From: Halolamina pelagica
GTDB taxonomy: Archaea > Halobacteriota > Halobacteria > Halobacteriales > Haloferacaceae
Length of the DNA stretch: 64,000 bases
Direction: 5' to 3'
Assembly: GCF_001307315.1 (NCBI RefSeq)
Contig: NZ_LGUC01000001.1
Coordinates: 1,674,001-1,738,000, forward strand
The notes under the pieces were generated by a model. It saw only the letters and a program-made list of their open reading frames with translations. It ran no database searches and was not told the DNA's origin. Position 1 is the stretch's first letter, and every line of letters begins with the position of its first letter. The position numbers and the translations under genes were made by a program. Shown here piece after piece: positions 37,100 through 46,753 of the stretch.

Positions 37100-39261
37100 T
37101 CAGTCGAGTTCGCGGGCCAGCACGTCGCGCAGGTCGGCGATCTCCTCGACGTCGACGGCGAGTGACTCTTCGCCGACCGTGAGCGACAGTTCGCCCGCCG
37201 CCGTCGCGGTGCCCAGCTCCGTCACCGCGGCGTCGTCGCCGACCGCCTCGCGGAGCGCGTCGGCGTCCGTCGTCTCGACGACGACGCGGCCCGGCGCCTC
37301 GCTGAACAGCGCCGCGGCGTCCTCGAGTTCCGCGTCGACGCCGGCGGACTCGGACACCATCTCCGCGAGCGTCACCGCGAGCCCGCCGTCGCTCACGTCG
37401 TGAGTGGCGAGCGTCGCGTCGAGGTCGGCGGCGCGACCGAGTGCGTCCACGAGCGCGCCCGGTGCCGCGGGCGCTGCAGGGAAGCGGTCCGAGCCGCCGA
37501 AGTTCTCCAGCAGCAGCGATCCGCCCAGAGCGTGGGGGTCGTCGCTCCCGATATCGGAGCCGGCGACCCACTCGGCTGGCTCGACGAGCACCAACTCGCC
37601 CTCGCCGCTGACCGTCGTCGGCGGCGCGGTGTAGCCGTTCTTGGTGCCGAGCAGCGCGAGCGTGGGCGTCGGCGCCACGGGCCCCGTTTCGGAGTCGTTG
37701 TACAGCGAGACGTTGCCGCCGACGACCGGCACCGAGAGGTCGACACACCCCTCGGCCAGCCCCTCGACCGCCGACGCGAACCCGTCGTACGTCTCGGGGT
37801 CTTCGGGGTTGCCGCCGTTGAGGCAGTCGACCGCCGCGAGCGGCGTCGCCCCCTTCGCGGCGAGGTTGGTCGCGTTCTCGACGGCGACGGCCCGGGCGCC
37901 AGCCTCGGGGTCGCAGTCAGTCCAGTTCGGGTTCGCGCCCGAGGAGAGCGCGATCGCGTACTGTTCGTCCTCCTCGCCGGCGTCGTGGAGTGCAAGCACG
38001 GCGGCGTCGTCGCCGGGCTCGACCGCGGTCCGGAGGCCGACCTCGTGGTCGTACTGGCGGTACACCCACTCCTTGCTCGCGGCGGTGGGGTCGGCGACGA
38101 CTGCCTCGACCGCCGCGGCGAGGTCGAACTCGGGCAGGTCGCGTTCTGGCTCCGGAGCCGGTTCGCGGGCGAGATCGTTCAGCGGCGCGCCCTCGGCGAG
38201 GTAGTCGGCGTCGGCGTCGACGACCGTCTCGCCGTCGAACTCGCAGACGTAGTTCCCCTCGGTCACCTCGCCGATGTCCGAGCAGCCGAGGTCGAAGCGC
38301 TCGGCGATCTCCGCCACGCGCTCGACGTTCTCCGGGGCGACCTCGTAGCACATCCGCTCCTGTGACTCGGCGAGCAGGATTTCGGTCGCGTTCATCCCGG
38401 GCTCGCGGGTGTGGACCGCTTCGAGGTCGATCTCGGCGCCGAAGCCGCCTTTCGCGACCAGCTCCGACGACGCGCCGCCGAGGCCGGCAGCGCCGAGGTC
38501 CCGAGCCGACTCGATCAGCCCCTCGTCGATCAGGGCTTCGTTGCACTCGATCAGCAGTTTCTCCGAGTAGGGGTCGCCGACCTGCACCGCGGGTCGGTCC
38601 TCGGTCTCGGCGTCCTCCGCGAGGTCTTCGCTGGCGAAGGAGGCGCCGCCGAGCCCGTCACGGCCGGTCGCGTTGCCGAGGAGGACGAGTCGGTTCCCCG
38701 CCTCCTGGGCCTCGGCAGTCACGAGTCGGTCCGGGGTGGTCTGCCCGACGCAGGCGACGTTGACGAGCGGGTTACCGACGTTGCCTTCCTCGAAGGCGAC
38801 GCTGCCGGCGACGGTCGGGACGCCGATCGCGTTGCCGTAGTCGGCGATCCCCTCGACGACGCCGTCGAGCAGGTAGCGCGAGTGCTCACGATCGAACGGC
38901 CCGAAGTACAGCGAGTCCGCGAGTGCGATGGGGTAGGCGCCCATCGAGAGCGTGTCGCGGACGATGCCGCCGATCCCGGTAGCGGCGCCGTCGTAGGGGT
39001 CGACGTAGCTTGGGTGGTTGTGGCTCTCGATCCCGAAGGTCAGCAGCGTCTCGGTGTCGGGCACGCGGACGACGGCGGCGTCGTCCCGGGGCCGATCTCG
39101 ACATACTCGCTCTCGCTCCCGAACGTCGAGAGCAGCATGCGCGAGGAGCGGTAGGCACAGTGCTCGCTCCAGAGGTTCTCGAACAGGTGTTCTTCGGCCT
39201 GGGTTGGCTCGCGGCCGAGTTCATCGACGACGAGATCGTGGTCCGCATCCGCGAGAGGCAT
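37100..39261 (-). CDS. purL: Phosphoribosylformylglycinamidine synthase subunit II (frameshifted in this sequence)
   Basis: It catalyses the fourth step of purine synthesis, converting FGAR to FGAM with ATP and ammonia delivered by PurQ/PurS. The N-terminal part ([18 protein letters not shown]) lies in one frame and [19 protein letters not shown] in another. The break is at 39085-39091 (C3G4); one inserted base gives [15 protein letters not shown] and a 720-residue protein of normal archaeal length. The AIR-synthase-related blocks are intact. The gene is required for purine prototrophy, so a sequencing error is likely. PurQ and PurS are not in the window. Confidence 0.9.
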
Positions 39262-39339
39262 TCACCTGTGTGGTCAGCGCCGGGGTGCAAAGGGGTTTCG
39301 TTGTGCACGTTCGTGGCTACCGGCGCCTGCGCCGCGGCA

Positions 39340-40185
39340 TCAGACCGAGAGCAGCGGGAGCATGGCAATCACGCCCGCGACGAAGCCGATCACCAGTGCG
39401 CCCCGCCCGCCGTTCGGGAGCTCCCGCCCGGTTTCGAGCGCCTCGGGGATGAACTCAGTCGCGACCAGGTACACCATCGCGCCGGCGGCGAACCCGTAGC
39501 CGAAGGGGAGAAACGCCTGTGCCCAGCGGACGAACGCGAACGCGATCACGGCGCCGACGGGCTGGGGGAGGCTGGAGAACACGGCCGCGCCGACCATCCG
39601 CCACTTCGAGAGCCCCATCGCCCGCATCGGGATCGCGATCGCGGTCCCCTCCGGAATGTTGTGGATCGAGATGGCGACGGTCATGAACACCGCGAGGAGC
39701 GGGACCGCGAACCCGAAGACGGGGACGCCACCCTCCAGGCCCAGTTCCGCGAAGGAGACGCCGATCGCGACTCCCTCGGGGAAACTGTGGACCGTGAGGA
39801 TCCCCAGAATGAGTATGAGCGTCTTCGGGTCGCCCTCCGCGAACGCTTCCGCCTCCAGGCGGTGCTCGTCGTCGTCGCCGTCACCGTGGTCGTGGCCCAG
39901 ATCCAGCCACTGGAGGATCCTGTCGGAGAGTTCGACGAGCACGGCCCCCGCGAGCAGGCCGGCCGCGAGCATGAGTGGCAGCCCCGACGTGTAGGCCATC
40001 CCCTCGTTGAGCAGCCCGAACATCGACGCCGAGACCATGATCCCCGACGCGATCCCCCAGAGGCCGACGTTCCAGCGGTCGCTGAACTCTTCGACGAAGA
40101 AGAACGGCAACGCCCCGATCCCCGTCGCCAGCGCGGTGATGAACCCGGCGACGAAGACGATAACGAAGTTCCCGATGATCGACAT
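39340..40185 (-). CDS. ZIP-family divalent metal transporter
   Basis: This 281-residue integral membrane protein has about eight helices. The metal-binding signatures are HSFPEGVAIGVSF in helix 4 and HNIPEGTAIAIPM in helix 5. A His/Asp-rich cytoplasmic loop (DHGDGDDDEH, around residue 95) probably binds metal. ZIP proteins import Zn2+ or Fe2+ and some move other divalents. A structured upstream region suggests metal-dependent control. Confidence 0.9.
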   Translation of the reverse strand: MSIIGNFVIVFVAGFITALATGIGALPFFFVEEFSDRWNVGLWGIASGIMVSASMFGLLNEGMAYTSGLPLMLAAGLLAGAVLVELSDRILQWLDLGHDHGDGDDDEHRLEAEAFAEGDPKTLILILGILTVHSFPEGVAIGVSFAELGLEGGVPVFGFAVPLLAVFMTVAISIHNIPEGTAIAIPMRAMGLSKWRMVGAAVFSSLPQPVGAVIAFAFVRWAQAFLPFGYGFAAGAMVYLVATEFIPEALETGRELPNGGRGALVIGFVAGVIAMLPLLSV

Positions 40186-40195
40186 ACGTCACCTC

Positions 40196-40250
40196 GGATA
40201 CGCCGAACGATTAGTGTTTCGGAATCGCGAAATAAATTTGGCTATCCTAA
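40196..40250 (-). promoter_or_regulatory. Possible metalloregulator operator and promoter upstream of ZIP gene
   Basis: On the minus strand the stretch contains TTAGGATAGCC (a half-site like DtxR/IdeR-type operators), then CCGAA-N10-TTCGG overlapping the ACTAATC TATA-like box about 26 nt before the ATG. The combination suggests a metal-responsive repressor site. The regulator is not in the window. Motif similarity is by eye only. Confidence 0.35.
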
Positions 40251-40298
40251 AAACTCGGTTGCTTCACCACGCCACGGCGCTCGCCCCCTATCGGTTTC

Positions 40299-40305
40299 CT
40301 TTTTA
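40299..40305 (+). promoter_or_regulatory. TATA-like element for the PHP gene
   Basis: CTTTTTA is centred about 26 nt before the GTG at 40329. Confidence 0.45.
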
Positions 40306-40328
40306 CCGGCGGCTGTCAACCTCCGTCC

Positions 40329-41012
40329 GTGCTTTCGGCCGAGCTGCACTGTCACTCCGAGCGTTCACACGACGGCCGGGACCCGGTCGACCTCCTGGTC
40401 GAGCAGGCCGCGGCCGTCGGGCTGGACGTCATCGCCGTCACCGACCACGACGCGATCGACGCGAGTATCGAGGCCGCATCGCTCGCCGAAGAGTACGGCC
40501 TCGTCGGGATCGTCGCGATGGAAGTGACCTCCGCAGCCGGCCACGTACTCGCACTGGGGATCGAGGAAGCGATCCCGCCGGGACTCAGCTACGACGAGAC
40601 GCTCGACCGCATCCACGAGCAGGGCGGGATCGCCATCGTCCCCCATCCGTTCCAGAGCTCGCGCCACGGCGTCGCCGCCCATATCTCCGACGAGCAGCTC
40701 GCCAGCGCCGACGCGATCGAGGTGTACAACTCCCGGCTTCTGACGGGGCGATCCAACCGACAGGCCGAACGGTTCGCGACCGCCCACGACGTGCCCAAAA
40801 CCGCCGGCAGCGACGCCCACATCTCCGAGATGGTCGGCCAGGCGATCACCGAGATCGGCGTCGAGGAGCGCAGCGTCGACGCCATCCTCGACGCCATCGT
40901 TGCGGGGCGAACCAGCGTCGTCGGCCAGAAGACCCCCTGGCGGATCTCGTTCCGCCAAGCCGCCGGCGGCGTGAAACGCCGAGTCCAGCGCGGCGTGCGC
41001 GAACTGTTCTGA
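40329..41012 (+). CDS. PHP-domain phosphoesterase
   Basis: This 227-residue protein has the PHP metal-binding motifs ELHCHSERSHDGRD (residues 5-18) and IAVTDHDAIDASIEA. Later come VPHPFQSSRHG and AGSDAHISEM. Such stand-alone enzymes hydrolyse phosphoesters of nucleotides or sugars. The start is GTG, supported by the TTTTTA box. The TGA of this gene overlaps the ATG of the next by one base (TGATG), implying coupling, so this enzyme and the asparagine-synthase-like protein may act together. Confidence 0.85.
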   Translation: MLSAELHCHSERSHDGRDPVDLLVEQAAAVGLDVIAVTDHDAIDASIEAASLAEEYGLVGIVAMEVTSAAGHVLALGIEEAIPPGLSYDETLDRIHEQGGIAIVPHPFQSSRHGVAAHISDEQLASADAIEVYNSRLLTGRSNRQAERFATAHDVPKTAGSDAHISEMVGQAITEIGVEERSVDAILDAIVAGRTSVVGQKTPWRISFRQAAGGVKRRVQRGVRELF

Positions 41013-42126
41013 TGCCCACGAGCCTCCGCGGCGCCGACGCGGCGACGGTTCGGACGGCGATCGAGTCCGACGACCCGCTCCCCGGAACCGCCGGGTTCGC
41101 CGGCGAACTCGACGGGGCGCTCGTCCGGGACGTGCTCGGTCGGCAGCCGCTGTACGTCGATGCCGCCAGCCGCGACTGGAGCTTCGACCCCACTGCGTTG
41201 GGCGAGCCCGAACTCCTGGACGCCGGAACGGTCGTCGACGCAAGAACGGTCGCCGAGGGCGATCGACGCGTGGCGTGGTCGCTTCCAACCCCCGACGTGG
41301 AGTCCGACCACGCGGCAGCCGTCGACGCGGTCAGCGCCGCTATCGAGACGAGTATCCGCGAACCGGATCCCGAGGGGCTCGCCGTCGCCTTCTCCGGCGG
41401 GGTCGACTCCGCGCTGGTGGCCGCAGGGGTTCCCGAGGCACCCTGCTACGTCGCGGGCTTTGCGGGCGCGGAGTCCCACGACGAGGCGGCTGCCCGCGAG
41501 GCCGCTGCGGCGATGGGTCGCGATCTCCGGGTGGTGGCGTTCGACCACGACGACATCGTGCGCGCGGTGCCCGAGATCGCCCGTGCGACCGGGCGGACGA
41601 ACGCGATGGACGTCCAGATTTCGCTCCCGCTGTACTTCGCCGCCGAGGCGGCCGCGGCCGACGGCTACGACCGGCTCGCGGTCGGACAGGGCGCCGACGA
41701 ACTGTTCGGCGGCTACCGGAAGGTGGTCGATCCTGCCGACGACCACCGCGTCGACGCCGACAGCGTCCGCGGCGCGACGCGGGAGGTGATCCGGACGCTC
41801 CCCACCAACTCCCGCGGGACGTGCTGACGCTCCGGGCCGCGGGGGTGGAGCCAGTCGCGCCGCTGCTCCACGACCGCGTCGTCGACGCCGCGCTCCGCCT
41901 CCCAGCCGATCTGCTGGCGACCGGCGACGAGCGGAAGATCGCCCTCCGGCGTGCGGCCGAGGGGCTGGTCCCTGAGTCAGTGCGGCACGCCGAGAAGAAG
42001 GCGGTCCAGTACGGCACCTACGCCGCGCGGGAACTGGACCGACTGGCCCGCCAGGCCGGCTACAAGCGCCGGATGGAGGACCACGTCGGCCAGTACATCG
42101 AGGCGCTCGTGGCGGGCGAGGCGTAG
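41012..42126 (+). CDS. Asparagine-synthase-like PP-loop protein without glutaminase cysteine (frameshifted in this sequence)
   Basis: The 371-residue full-length protein has a PP-loop ATP pyrophosphatase motif (VAFSGGVDSALVA) and GQGADELFGGYRKV, as in AsnB synthetase domains. The N-terminal half lacks the Cys2 of class II glutaminases, so it likely uses free ammonia or a different amine, or has another activation chemistry. The frame breaks at a C4 run (41800-41803). One inserted base yields PHQLPRDVLTLRAAG, giving a normal C-terminal domain. It is translationally linked with the PHP gene. The product is unknown. Confidence 0.82.
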
Positions 42127-42594
42127 CTACGCGTTCTCCGCCGCGTCGATGGCTCGCTCGGCCAGCGCTTGCGTGTCGGCGTCGACGTTGCTCTCCCGGA
42201 GCTCCTCGCGGTCGTACCACGCCCAGGCGTCGACGCCGGCTTCGCCAGGTTCGGGGTCGATATCCCGACTCGGAACGGTCGCGAAGTAGATGTGGTCGAT
42301 ATGCTGGTGGTAGACGCCGTCGCCGTCGCCGTCGATGTTGTACAGTAGCTGTTCCCGCGGTCGCGGGAGCGTCTTGCCCGCCGGCGCGCCGACGGGGTCG
42401 GTGTCGTCGAGCAGCGTCGGTTCGAGCCCGATCTCCTCGCGGGTCTCCCGGAGGCCGGCCTCGTGGGGCAGTTCGTCGCGGTCGACGTGGCCACCGGGCG
42501 GAATGTGGATCTCCAGTTTCGGGTGGTAGTGGAGGGCGGCGGCGCCGTCGTTGACGACGTAGACGGTGGCGGTGAAGTGACGCGTCGTCTCCAT
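42127..42594 (-). CDS. Nudix hydrolase
   Basis: This 155-residue protein has a canonical Nudix box: GGHVDRDELPHEAGLRETRE continuing EIGL, matching Gx5Ex7REUxEExGU. It also has a His-rich strand HYHPKLEIHIPP. The likely reaction is hydrolysis of a nucleoside diphosphate linked to another moiety. I chose METTRHF at 42594 because the preceding residues are non-conserved. Its stop abuts the convergent gene's stop with no spacer (TAG|CTA). Confidence 0.85.
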   Translation of the reverse strand: METTRHFTATVYVVNDGAAALHYHPKLEIHIPPGGHVDRDELPHEAGLRETREEIGLEPTLLDDTDPVGAPAGKTLPRPREQLLYNIDGDGDGVYHQHIDHIYFATVPSRDIDPEPGEAGVDAWAWYDREELRESNVDADTQALAERAIDAAENA

Positions 42595-42702
42595 GCCTCG
42601 GCGTTGGCGTGGCGGGGTTTCCGGATTACGGTTCACTGTCGCGCCACCCCCTGCGGGCGGTTCGTCGACCGGGGAGCCATCCGAGTCACACCCGGCGCCG
42701 AC

Positions 42703-43599
42703 TCAGCTGTCGAGATGCGCCAGCAGCGAGTCGATCACGCGGTCGGTCGCTTCGTGGGGGAGCCAGTGGGTCGCCTCGGGGAACCGCTCGAGCCGGCCGT
42801 CGGCACAGTAGTCGATGCTCCGTGGCGCCATCTCCGGGAGCAGTGCCTGGTCGTGCTCGCCCCAGAGTACGAGCGTCGGGGCGGTAACTGTCTCGCGTGG
42901 CGGCTCCTCGTTGTGCCGGAACAGTGCCCGGTACCAGTTCAGCATCGCCGGCAGCGCCCCCGGCTCCGCCCACGCACGCCGGTAGCGCTCGAAGTCGGCC
43001 GCGTCGAAGGTGCCCGGGTTCGACCCGTCGGCCATCGCCGAGACCATGAAGGCGTACTCGTTACGTTGCACGTACCAGTCGGCCACCCCCGTGAGCTGGA
43101 AGAAGAACATGTACCAGCTCTTCCGCAGCTGTGTGAGGTTCGAGCGGAGGGTGGCCTCGAACACCGTCGGGTGTGGGACGTTGACGATGCCGAGCCGATC
43201 GACCGCGTCCGGATGGCGCAGTGAGAGGTCCCACGCGACGGCGGCCCCCCAGTCGTGGCCGACGACGTGTGCGCGCTCCCGGCCCTCGGTTCCGATCAGT
43301 TCGACGACGTCCCGCGAGAGTTCGCTGACCCGGTAGGCGCGGACGCCCTCGGGTTTCTCGCTCCGGTTGTAGCCACGCTGGTCGGGGACGAGGACGCGGT
43401 AGCCGGCGTCGACGAACGGCTCGACGTACTCGCGCCACTCGTACCAGAACTCGGGGAACCCGTGGAGGAACACCACGAGCGGCGCGTCCGGCTCGCCGGC
43501 GGCGACGACGTGCAGCGAGACCCCGTTCACCTCGCGGACGGACCGTTCCGCGCTCGATCCCTCCGGCAGCGGCGCGTTCGCTTCGGTATCGTGACTCAT
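42703..43599 (-). CDS. Alpha/beta-hydrolase (epoxide-hydrolase-like)
   Basis: This 298-residue hydrolase has the oxyanion motif FLHGFPEFWYEWREYV, the nucleophile elbow VVGHDWGAAVAWDL with Asp as the nucleophile (as in epoxide and haloalkane hydrolases), and a C-terminal catalytic His in FPEATHWLPHEA. Its start overlaps the stop of the upstream FAD monooxygenase gene (ATGA), so both are translated from one transcript. An oxidation-then-hydrolysis pathway for a lipid or aromatic is plausible. Confidence 0.87.
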   Translation of the reverse strand: MSHDTEANAPLPEGSSAERSVREVNGVSLHVVAAGEPDAPLVVFLHGFPEFWYEWREYVEPFVDAGYRVLVPDQRGYNRSEKPEGVRAYRVSELSRDVVELIGTEGRERAHVVGHDWGAAVAWDLSLRHPDAVDRLGIVNVPHPTVFEATLRSNLTQLRKSWYMFFFQLTGVADWYVQRNEYAFMVSAMADGSNPGTFDAADFERYRRAWAEPGALPAMLNWYRALFRHNEEPPRETVTAPTLVLWGEHDQALLPEMAPRSIDYCADGRLERFPEATHWLPHEATDRVIDSLLAHLDS

Positions 43600-45050
43600 G
43601 CTCGGTCGTTCGGCAGCGCCGATCTCCCCGCGCTGAACCCGCCGACGCCCGGAGCGGGTCGAAGCGCCCGCCACACCGTACTGGGGCGGAGCAACGCCGT
43701 CGGGGGTTCCTCCATCCCGACGACCCTGTAGTACGCCTCCGCGAGCTGCTCGTCGGTGTGCGCTCGACGCACCAGCCTGTTCAGGTACCGGTTGAACAGC
43801 CCGGCGCCGGTCGGGGTCGGCCCGGACGTGGCGTCGAACTCGCTGTCGGCGCCGACGGCCATCGACCACGCGATGTCGACGACGTTCGACGCGGCCGCGA
43901 AAAAGCGGGGGCCGATCGCGTCGGTGTCCCCCGAGGCGAGGAGGTGGTGGAGTTGGACGGCCTCCAGCGCGGCGACGGACATGCCCTGCCCGTAGATAGG
44001 GTTGAAGCTCGCGATTGCGTCCCCGATCACGACGAGCCCGGCCGGGAAATCGTCGAGCGCCTCGTACCGCCGCCGGCGGTTCGAGGGGAACGGGTACCGA
44101 TCGACGCCGTCGGAGACGACCCGGCGCTCGGCGACGAGTTCACGGATCCCGTCGGCCGGAAGCCGGTCGGCGTACGTCTCGAACCCCGCCACCGTCGACG
44201 GCGGGTCGGCGTCGTGCATCCCGCCGAGCGTCACGATCCACTCGCCGTCCTCGATGGGGAACGCCGCCCCACCGCTCGTCCGCGGCGCGGACTGTGGGAC
44301 GAACAGCATCCGGCGGTTCCCCGCGGGTCGGTCGATCCGGATGGTGCTGTACGTGAAGTCGATCTCGACCTCGACGGTGGGCGGCGTGTCGTACCCGTGT
44401 TCCGACAGCCACTGGGGCGTGCGACTGGTTCGCCCCGTCGCGTCGACCACCAGGTCGGCCGGGATCGTCTCCGTGGCGTCGTCGCCCCGGACGCGGACCC
44501 CCTCGACGCGCCCGTCGTCGACGACGTACTCCGTGAACTGACAGCCTCCACGGAGTTCGACGGGGTCCCGCGCCGCCAGCCGCTCCCGGGCGACGCCCTC
44601 CAGTAGCGGTCGGCTCGCACAGTACATCTCCATCCGCGTCGCTGGCGACGCCAGGAAGCCGCCCGCCTCGTACTGTTCGAGGTCCTCGCCGACGTTTATG
44701 ATCAGTCCGCCGGCGTCGATCAACGCCTCCCCGTAGCCGGGAAAGAGGTCACAGAGCGTGGCCCGGCCGGCTTCGAGCAGCACGTGGACGTGATGGCCCT
44801 GGGGGACGCCGCGCCGGGGCGTCGGCGCCGAGGGGAGCGTGTCGCGCTCGACCACCACTACCTCGTCGTAGGCGTCCGAGAGCACGCGTGCCGCCAGGAG
44901 CCCGGCCATACTGCCGCCCATTACGACCGCCCTGTCCCCTGTCGACGCACCCGATCTGGATCGTAGCGTGTTGTTGTAGCGAGCGTCATCGTCTTCCGTC
45001 GATCGATCCGAGGTCCGGAGCCTCTCGAATATCGTGCTATTAGTTACCAA
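43596..45050 (-). CDS. FAD-dependent monooxygenase/oxidoreductase
   Basis: The 484-residue protein begins with about 40 polar residues, then a Rossmann motif VVMGGSMAGLLAARVLSDA and DLVVDATGRTS. FAD-site sequences follow late (LVVIGDAIASFNPIYGQGMS). The pattern is that of the PHBH/squalene-epoxidase-like flavoprotein group. The start is taken as the TTG at 45050 because in-frame ATGs lie much further in and an AAAAAATAG box is about 26 nt upstream. It is the first gene of an operon with the epoxide-hydrolase-like enzyme. Confidence 0.82.
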   Translation of the reverse strand: MVTNSTIFERLRTSDRSTEDDDARYNNTLRSRSGASTGDRAVVMGGSMAGLLAARVLSDAYDEVVVVERDTLPSAPTPRRGVPQGHHVHVLLEAGRATLCDLFPGYGEALIDAGGLIINVGEDLEQYEAGGFLASPATRMEMYCASRPLLEGVARERLAARDPVELRGGCQFTEYVVDDGRVEGVRVRGDDATETIPADLVVDATGRTSRTPQWLSEHGYDTPPTVEVEIDFTYSTIRIDRPAGNRRMLFVPQSAPRTSGGAAFPIEDGEWIVTLGGMHDADPPSTVAGFETYADRLPADGIRELVAERRVVSDGVDRYPFPSNRRRRYEALDDFPAGLVVIGDAIASFNPIYGQGMSVAALEAVQLHHLLASGDTDAIGPRFFAAASNVVDIAWSMAVGADSEFDATSGPTPTGAGLFNRYLNRLVRRAHTDEQLAEAYYRVVGMEEPPTALLRPSTVWRALRPAPGVGGFSAGRSALPNDRA

Positions 45051-45067
45051 GGCATCATAAGTGCTGT

Positions 45068-45077
45068 CTATTTTTTC
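45068..45077 (-). promoter_or_regulatory. TATA-like element for the FAD monooxygenase operon
   Basis: The minus strand shows GAAAAAATAG centred about 24-26 nt from the TTG start at 45050. Confidence 0.45.
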
Positions 45078-45165
45078 ATCGCTACCGGCGTTGAGCTACC
45101 GGGCTTGACCGGGTCACCAACTCAGGTCGGATGCGGCGTTCGCAAGAACTACTTGCCGGGCCGCC

Positions 45166-45175
45166 GGAGGAGGGA
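45166..45175 (+). promoter_or_regulatory. Shine-Dalgarno-like sequence before the 68-residue membrane protein
   Basis: GGAGGAGGGA lies directly before the ATG at 45178, with the GGAGG core 7 nt upstream. This is unusual in a genome where most genes look leaderless, and it decides the start. Confidence 0.5.
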
Positions 45176-45177
45176 GT

Positions 45178-45384
45178 ATGGCACACGAAAGCTCGTCCGA
45201 TCTCGGCCTGGGCGTCGGCGTCACTCTCACCGTGGTGGCGCTGGCCGCCGCGGCCTGGCTGGCGCTGGCCTCCCCCAGCGCGACGTTCGACAGCGGGATG
45301 CACGTGGCGGCGGTCCCCTTCGCCATCGCGATGACCGTCGGCGTCGGCGCCGTCGCCGCGATCCACCTCCTCTGGGGAGAGTAA
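45178..45384 (+). CDS. Small two-helix membrane protein, unknown function
   Basis: This 68-residue protein has hydrophobic helices at about residues 10-30 and 42-64. It is a membrane protein typical of haloarchaeal small hypothetical families. The start is set by a strong GGAGG. Function unknown. Confidence 0.65.
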   Translation: MAHESSSDLGLGVGVTLTVVALAAAAWLALASPSATFDSGMHVAAVPFAIAMTVGVGAVAAIHLLWGE

Positions 45385-45426
45385 GCGGGAAACCGTTAAG
45401 ACCGCGAACCCCCTATCCTTAGGCGA

Positions 45427-45654
45427 ATGACCGACTACACCGAGGAGGAGGCACGCATCGTCGCGTACCTGCGCCACAGCGTCTCCTCTGGGGACCGGTA
45501 CTTCCGGGCCAAGAACATCGCCGAGTCCATTGGCCTCTCGGCGAAGCAGGTCGGCAGCCGGCTGCCGACGCTGGCCGAGAAGTCCGACGACGTGGAGATC
45601 GAGAAGTGGGGGCGCTCGAAGTCCACGACGTGGCGAGTCGAGCCCCAGGGGTAG
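45427..45654 (+). CDS. Winged-helix domain protein (DUF7123-like)
   Basis: This 75-residue protein is nearly all winged helix: EEARIVAYLRHSVSSGDRYF (helix 1), AKNIAESIGLSAKQVGSRLP (helices 2-3), then a wing ending STTWRVEPQG. It resembles a haloarchaeal small HTH domain family that appears to bind DNA. A GTTAAG box lies about 27-32 nt upstream (45395-45400), supporting the ATG and leaderless transcription. Confidence 0.8.
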   Translation: MTDYTEEEARIVAYLRHSVSSGDRYFRAKNIAESIGLSAKQVGSRLPTLAEKSDDVEIEKWGRSKSTTWRVEPQG

Positions 45655-45671
45655 GGACCGCTCGCGAACCG

Positions 45672-46630
45672 TCAGCGAATCACCGACAGCCGCCGCTCTA
45701 ACTCCGCCGCCACCGCGTCGGCGATCTCCTCCGCCGGCCGATCGTCGTCCGGCGCCCACTTCGAGAAGAACCCCGCCCGGCCGAGGTAGCCGACCGCCTC
45801 GTAGATCTCCCGTCGTTGCTCGAACCCGTCGGGCAGCGACCCCGCAGCCTCCCGGTACGCATCGAACAGGACCGTCTCCAGTTCGTCCGCCACGTCGAAG
45901 TACTGCGATTCGAGGAGCTGGCGGCGCGCCCGATGGAGCTCCCGTGCGGGGTCGCCGACGTGAGCGATCTCCCAGTCCAGCAGCCCCACGCGGCCGTCCG
46001 CGAGGAACCCGTTGGGGTGGGCTGGGTCGCCGTGGAGCAGCGCCGCCGGCGCACCGTCGAGCAGCTCCCGATTAGCCGCGACGGCGTCGATGACCCGCTC
46101 GAAGCAGTCCGGAAACCGCTCGCCGGGCGCGATGCGGCGCTTCTGCTCGATCTGTTCGATCAACACGTCGGTCCACGACCCTGGTTCGAGCACGAGGCCC
46201 TCGGCGTCCCCGCCGACGATCGTTCCGTGGTGGTCGAACCGCTCGGCGTGCAGCGTGGCGAACGTCCGGCCGAGTTCGGCGATCAGCTCACGGCGCTCGG
46301 GGTGTCCGCCGCGGCCCAGCGGCGGATGAGGCTCTCCCCGTCGACGGCCGGCGTGGCGAGGTAGGGGACCGCGGCCGTCGGGTCCGCGGCGGCGATGGTC
46401 GGCACCGGCACGTCGACAGCGGCGCCGACGTAGGCCAGCAACGCCCGTTCGCGGGCGATCCGACCGCCCGCGCCAGTCGTCGAGATTTTGAGGTAGACCG
46501 TCTCACCGTCGGCGAACGTGAGTTCGACCGTCCGGTTCAGGTCGTTCCAGGAGGGACCGGTCGACCCGACCTCGGCGACCGACCGGTCGGGAAACGCATG
46601 CTGGAGGGCGGTTTCGAGCTGCTCGTCCAT
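45672..46630 (-). CDS. APH-family phosphotransferase (frameshifted in this sequence)
   Basis: This 319-residue protein has the aminoglycoside/choline kinase fold. N-lobe blocks are VYLKISTTGAGGRIARERAL. The catalytic loop is LLHGDPAHPNGFL, followed by GLLDWEIAHVGDPARELH, the metal-binding DW motif. The frame breaks at a G4 run at 46299-46302; one inserted base gives DTPERRELIAELGRTF and restores the missing connection. The acceptor is unknown; antibiotic phosphorylation is not implied. Confidence 0.82.
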
Positions 46631-46753
46631 GCTCCCGGATGGCCCGACCCCGGAAAGGGTTTTGTGGTGGCGCGGGGGGCGCTACCGTGTCGGCGGCGGT
46701 TCCGGGCCACCGGAGTCCCTACCCGTTATCACCCCCCGCCCCGTAATCAGGCT

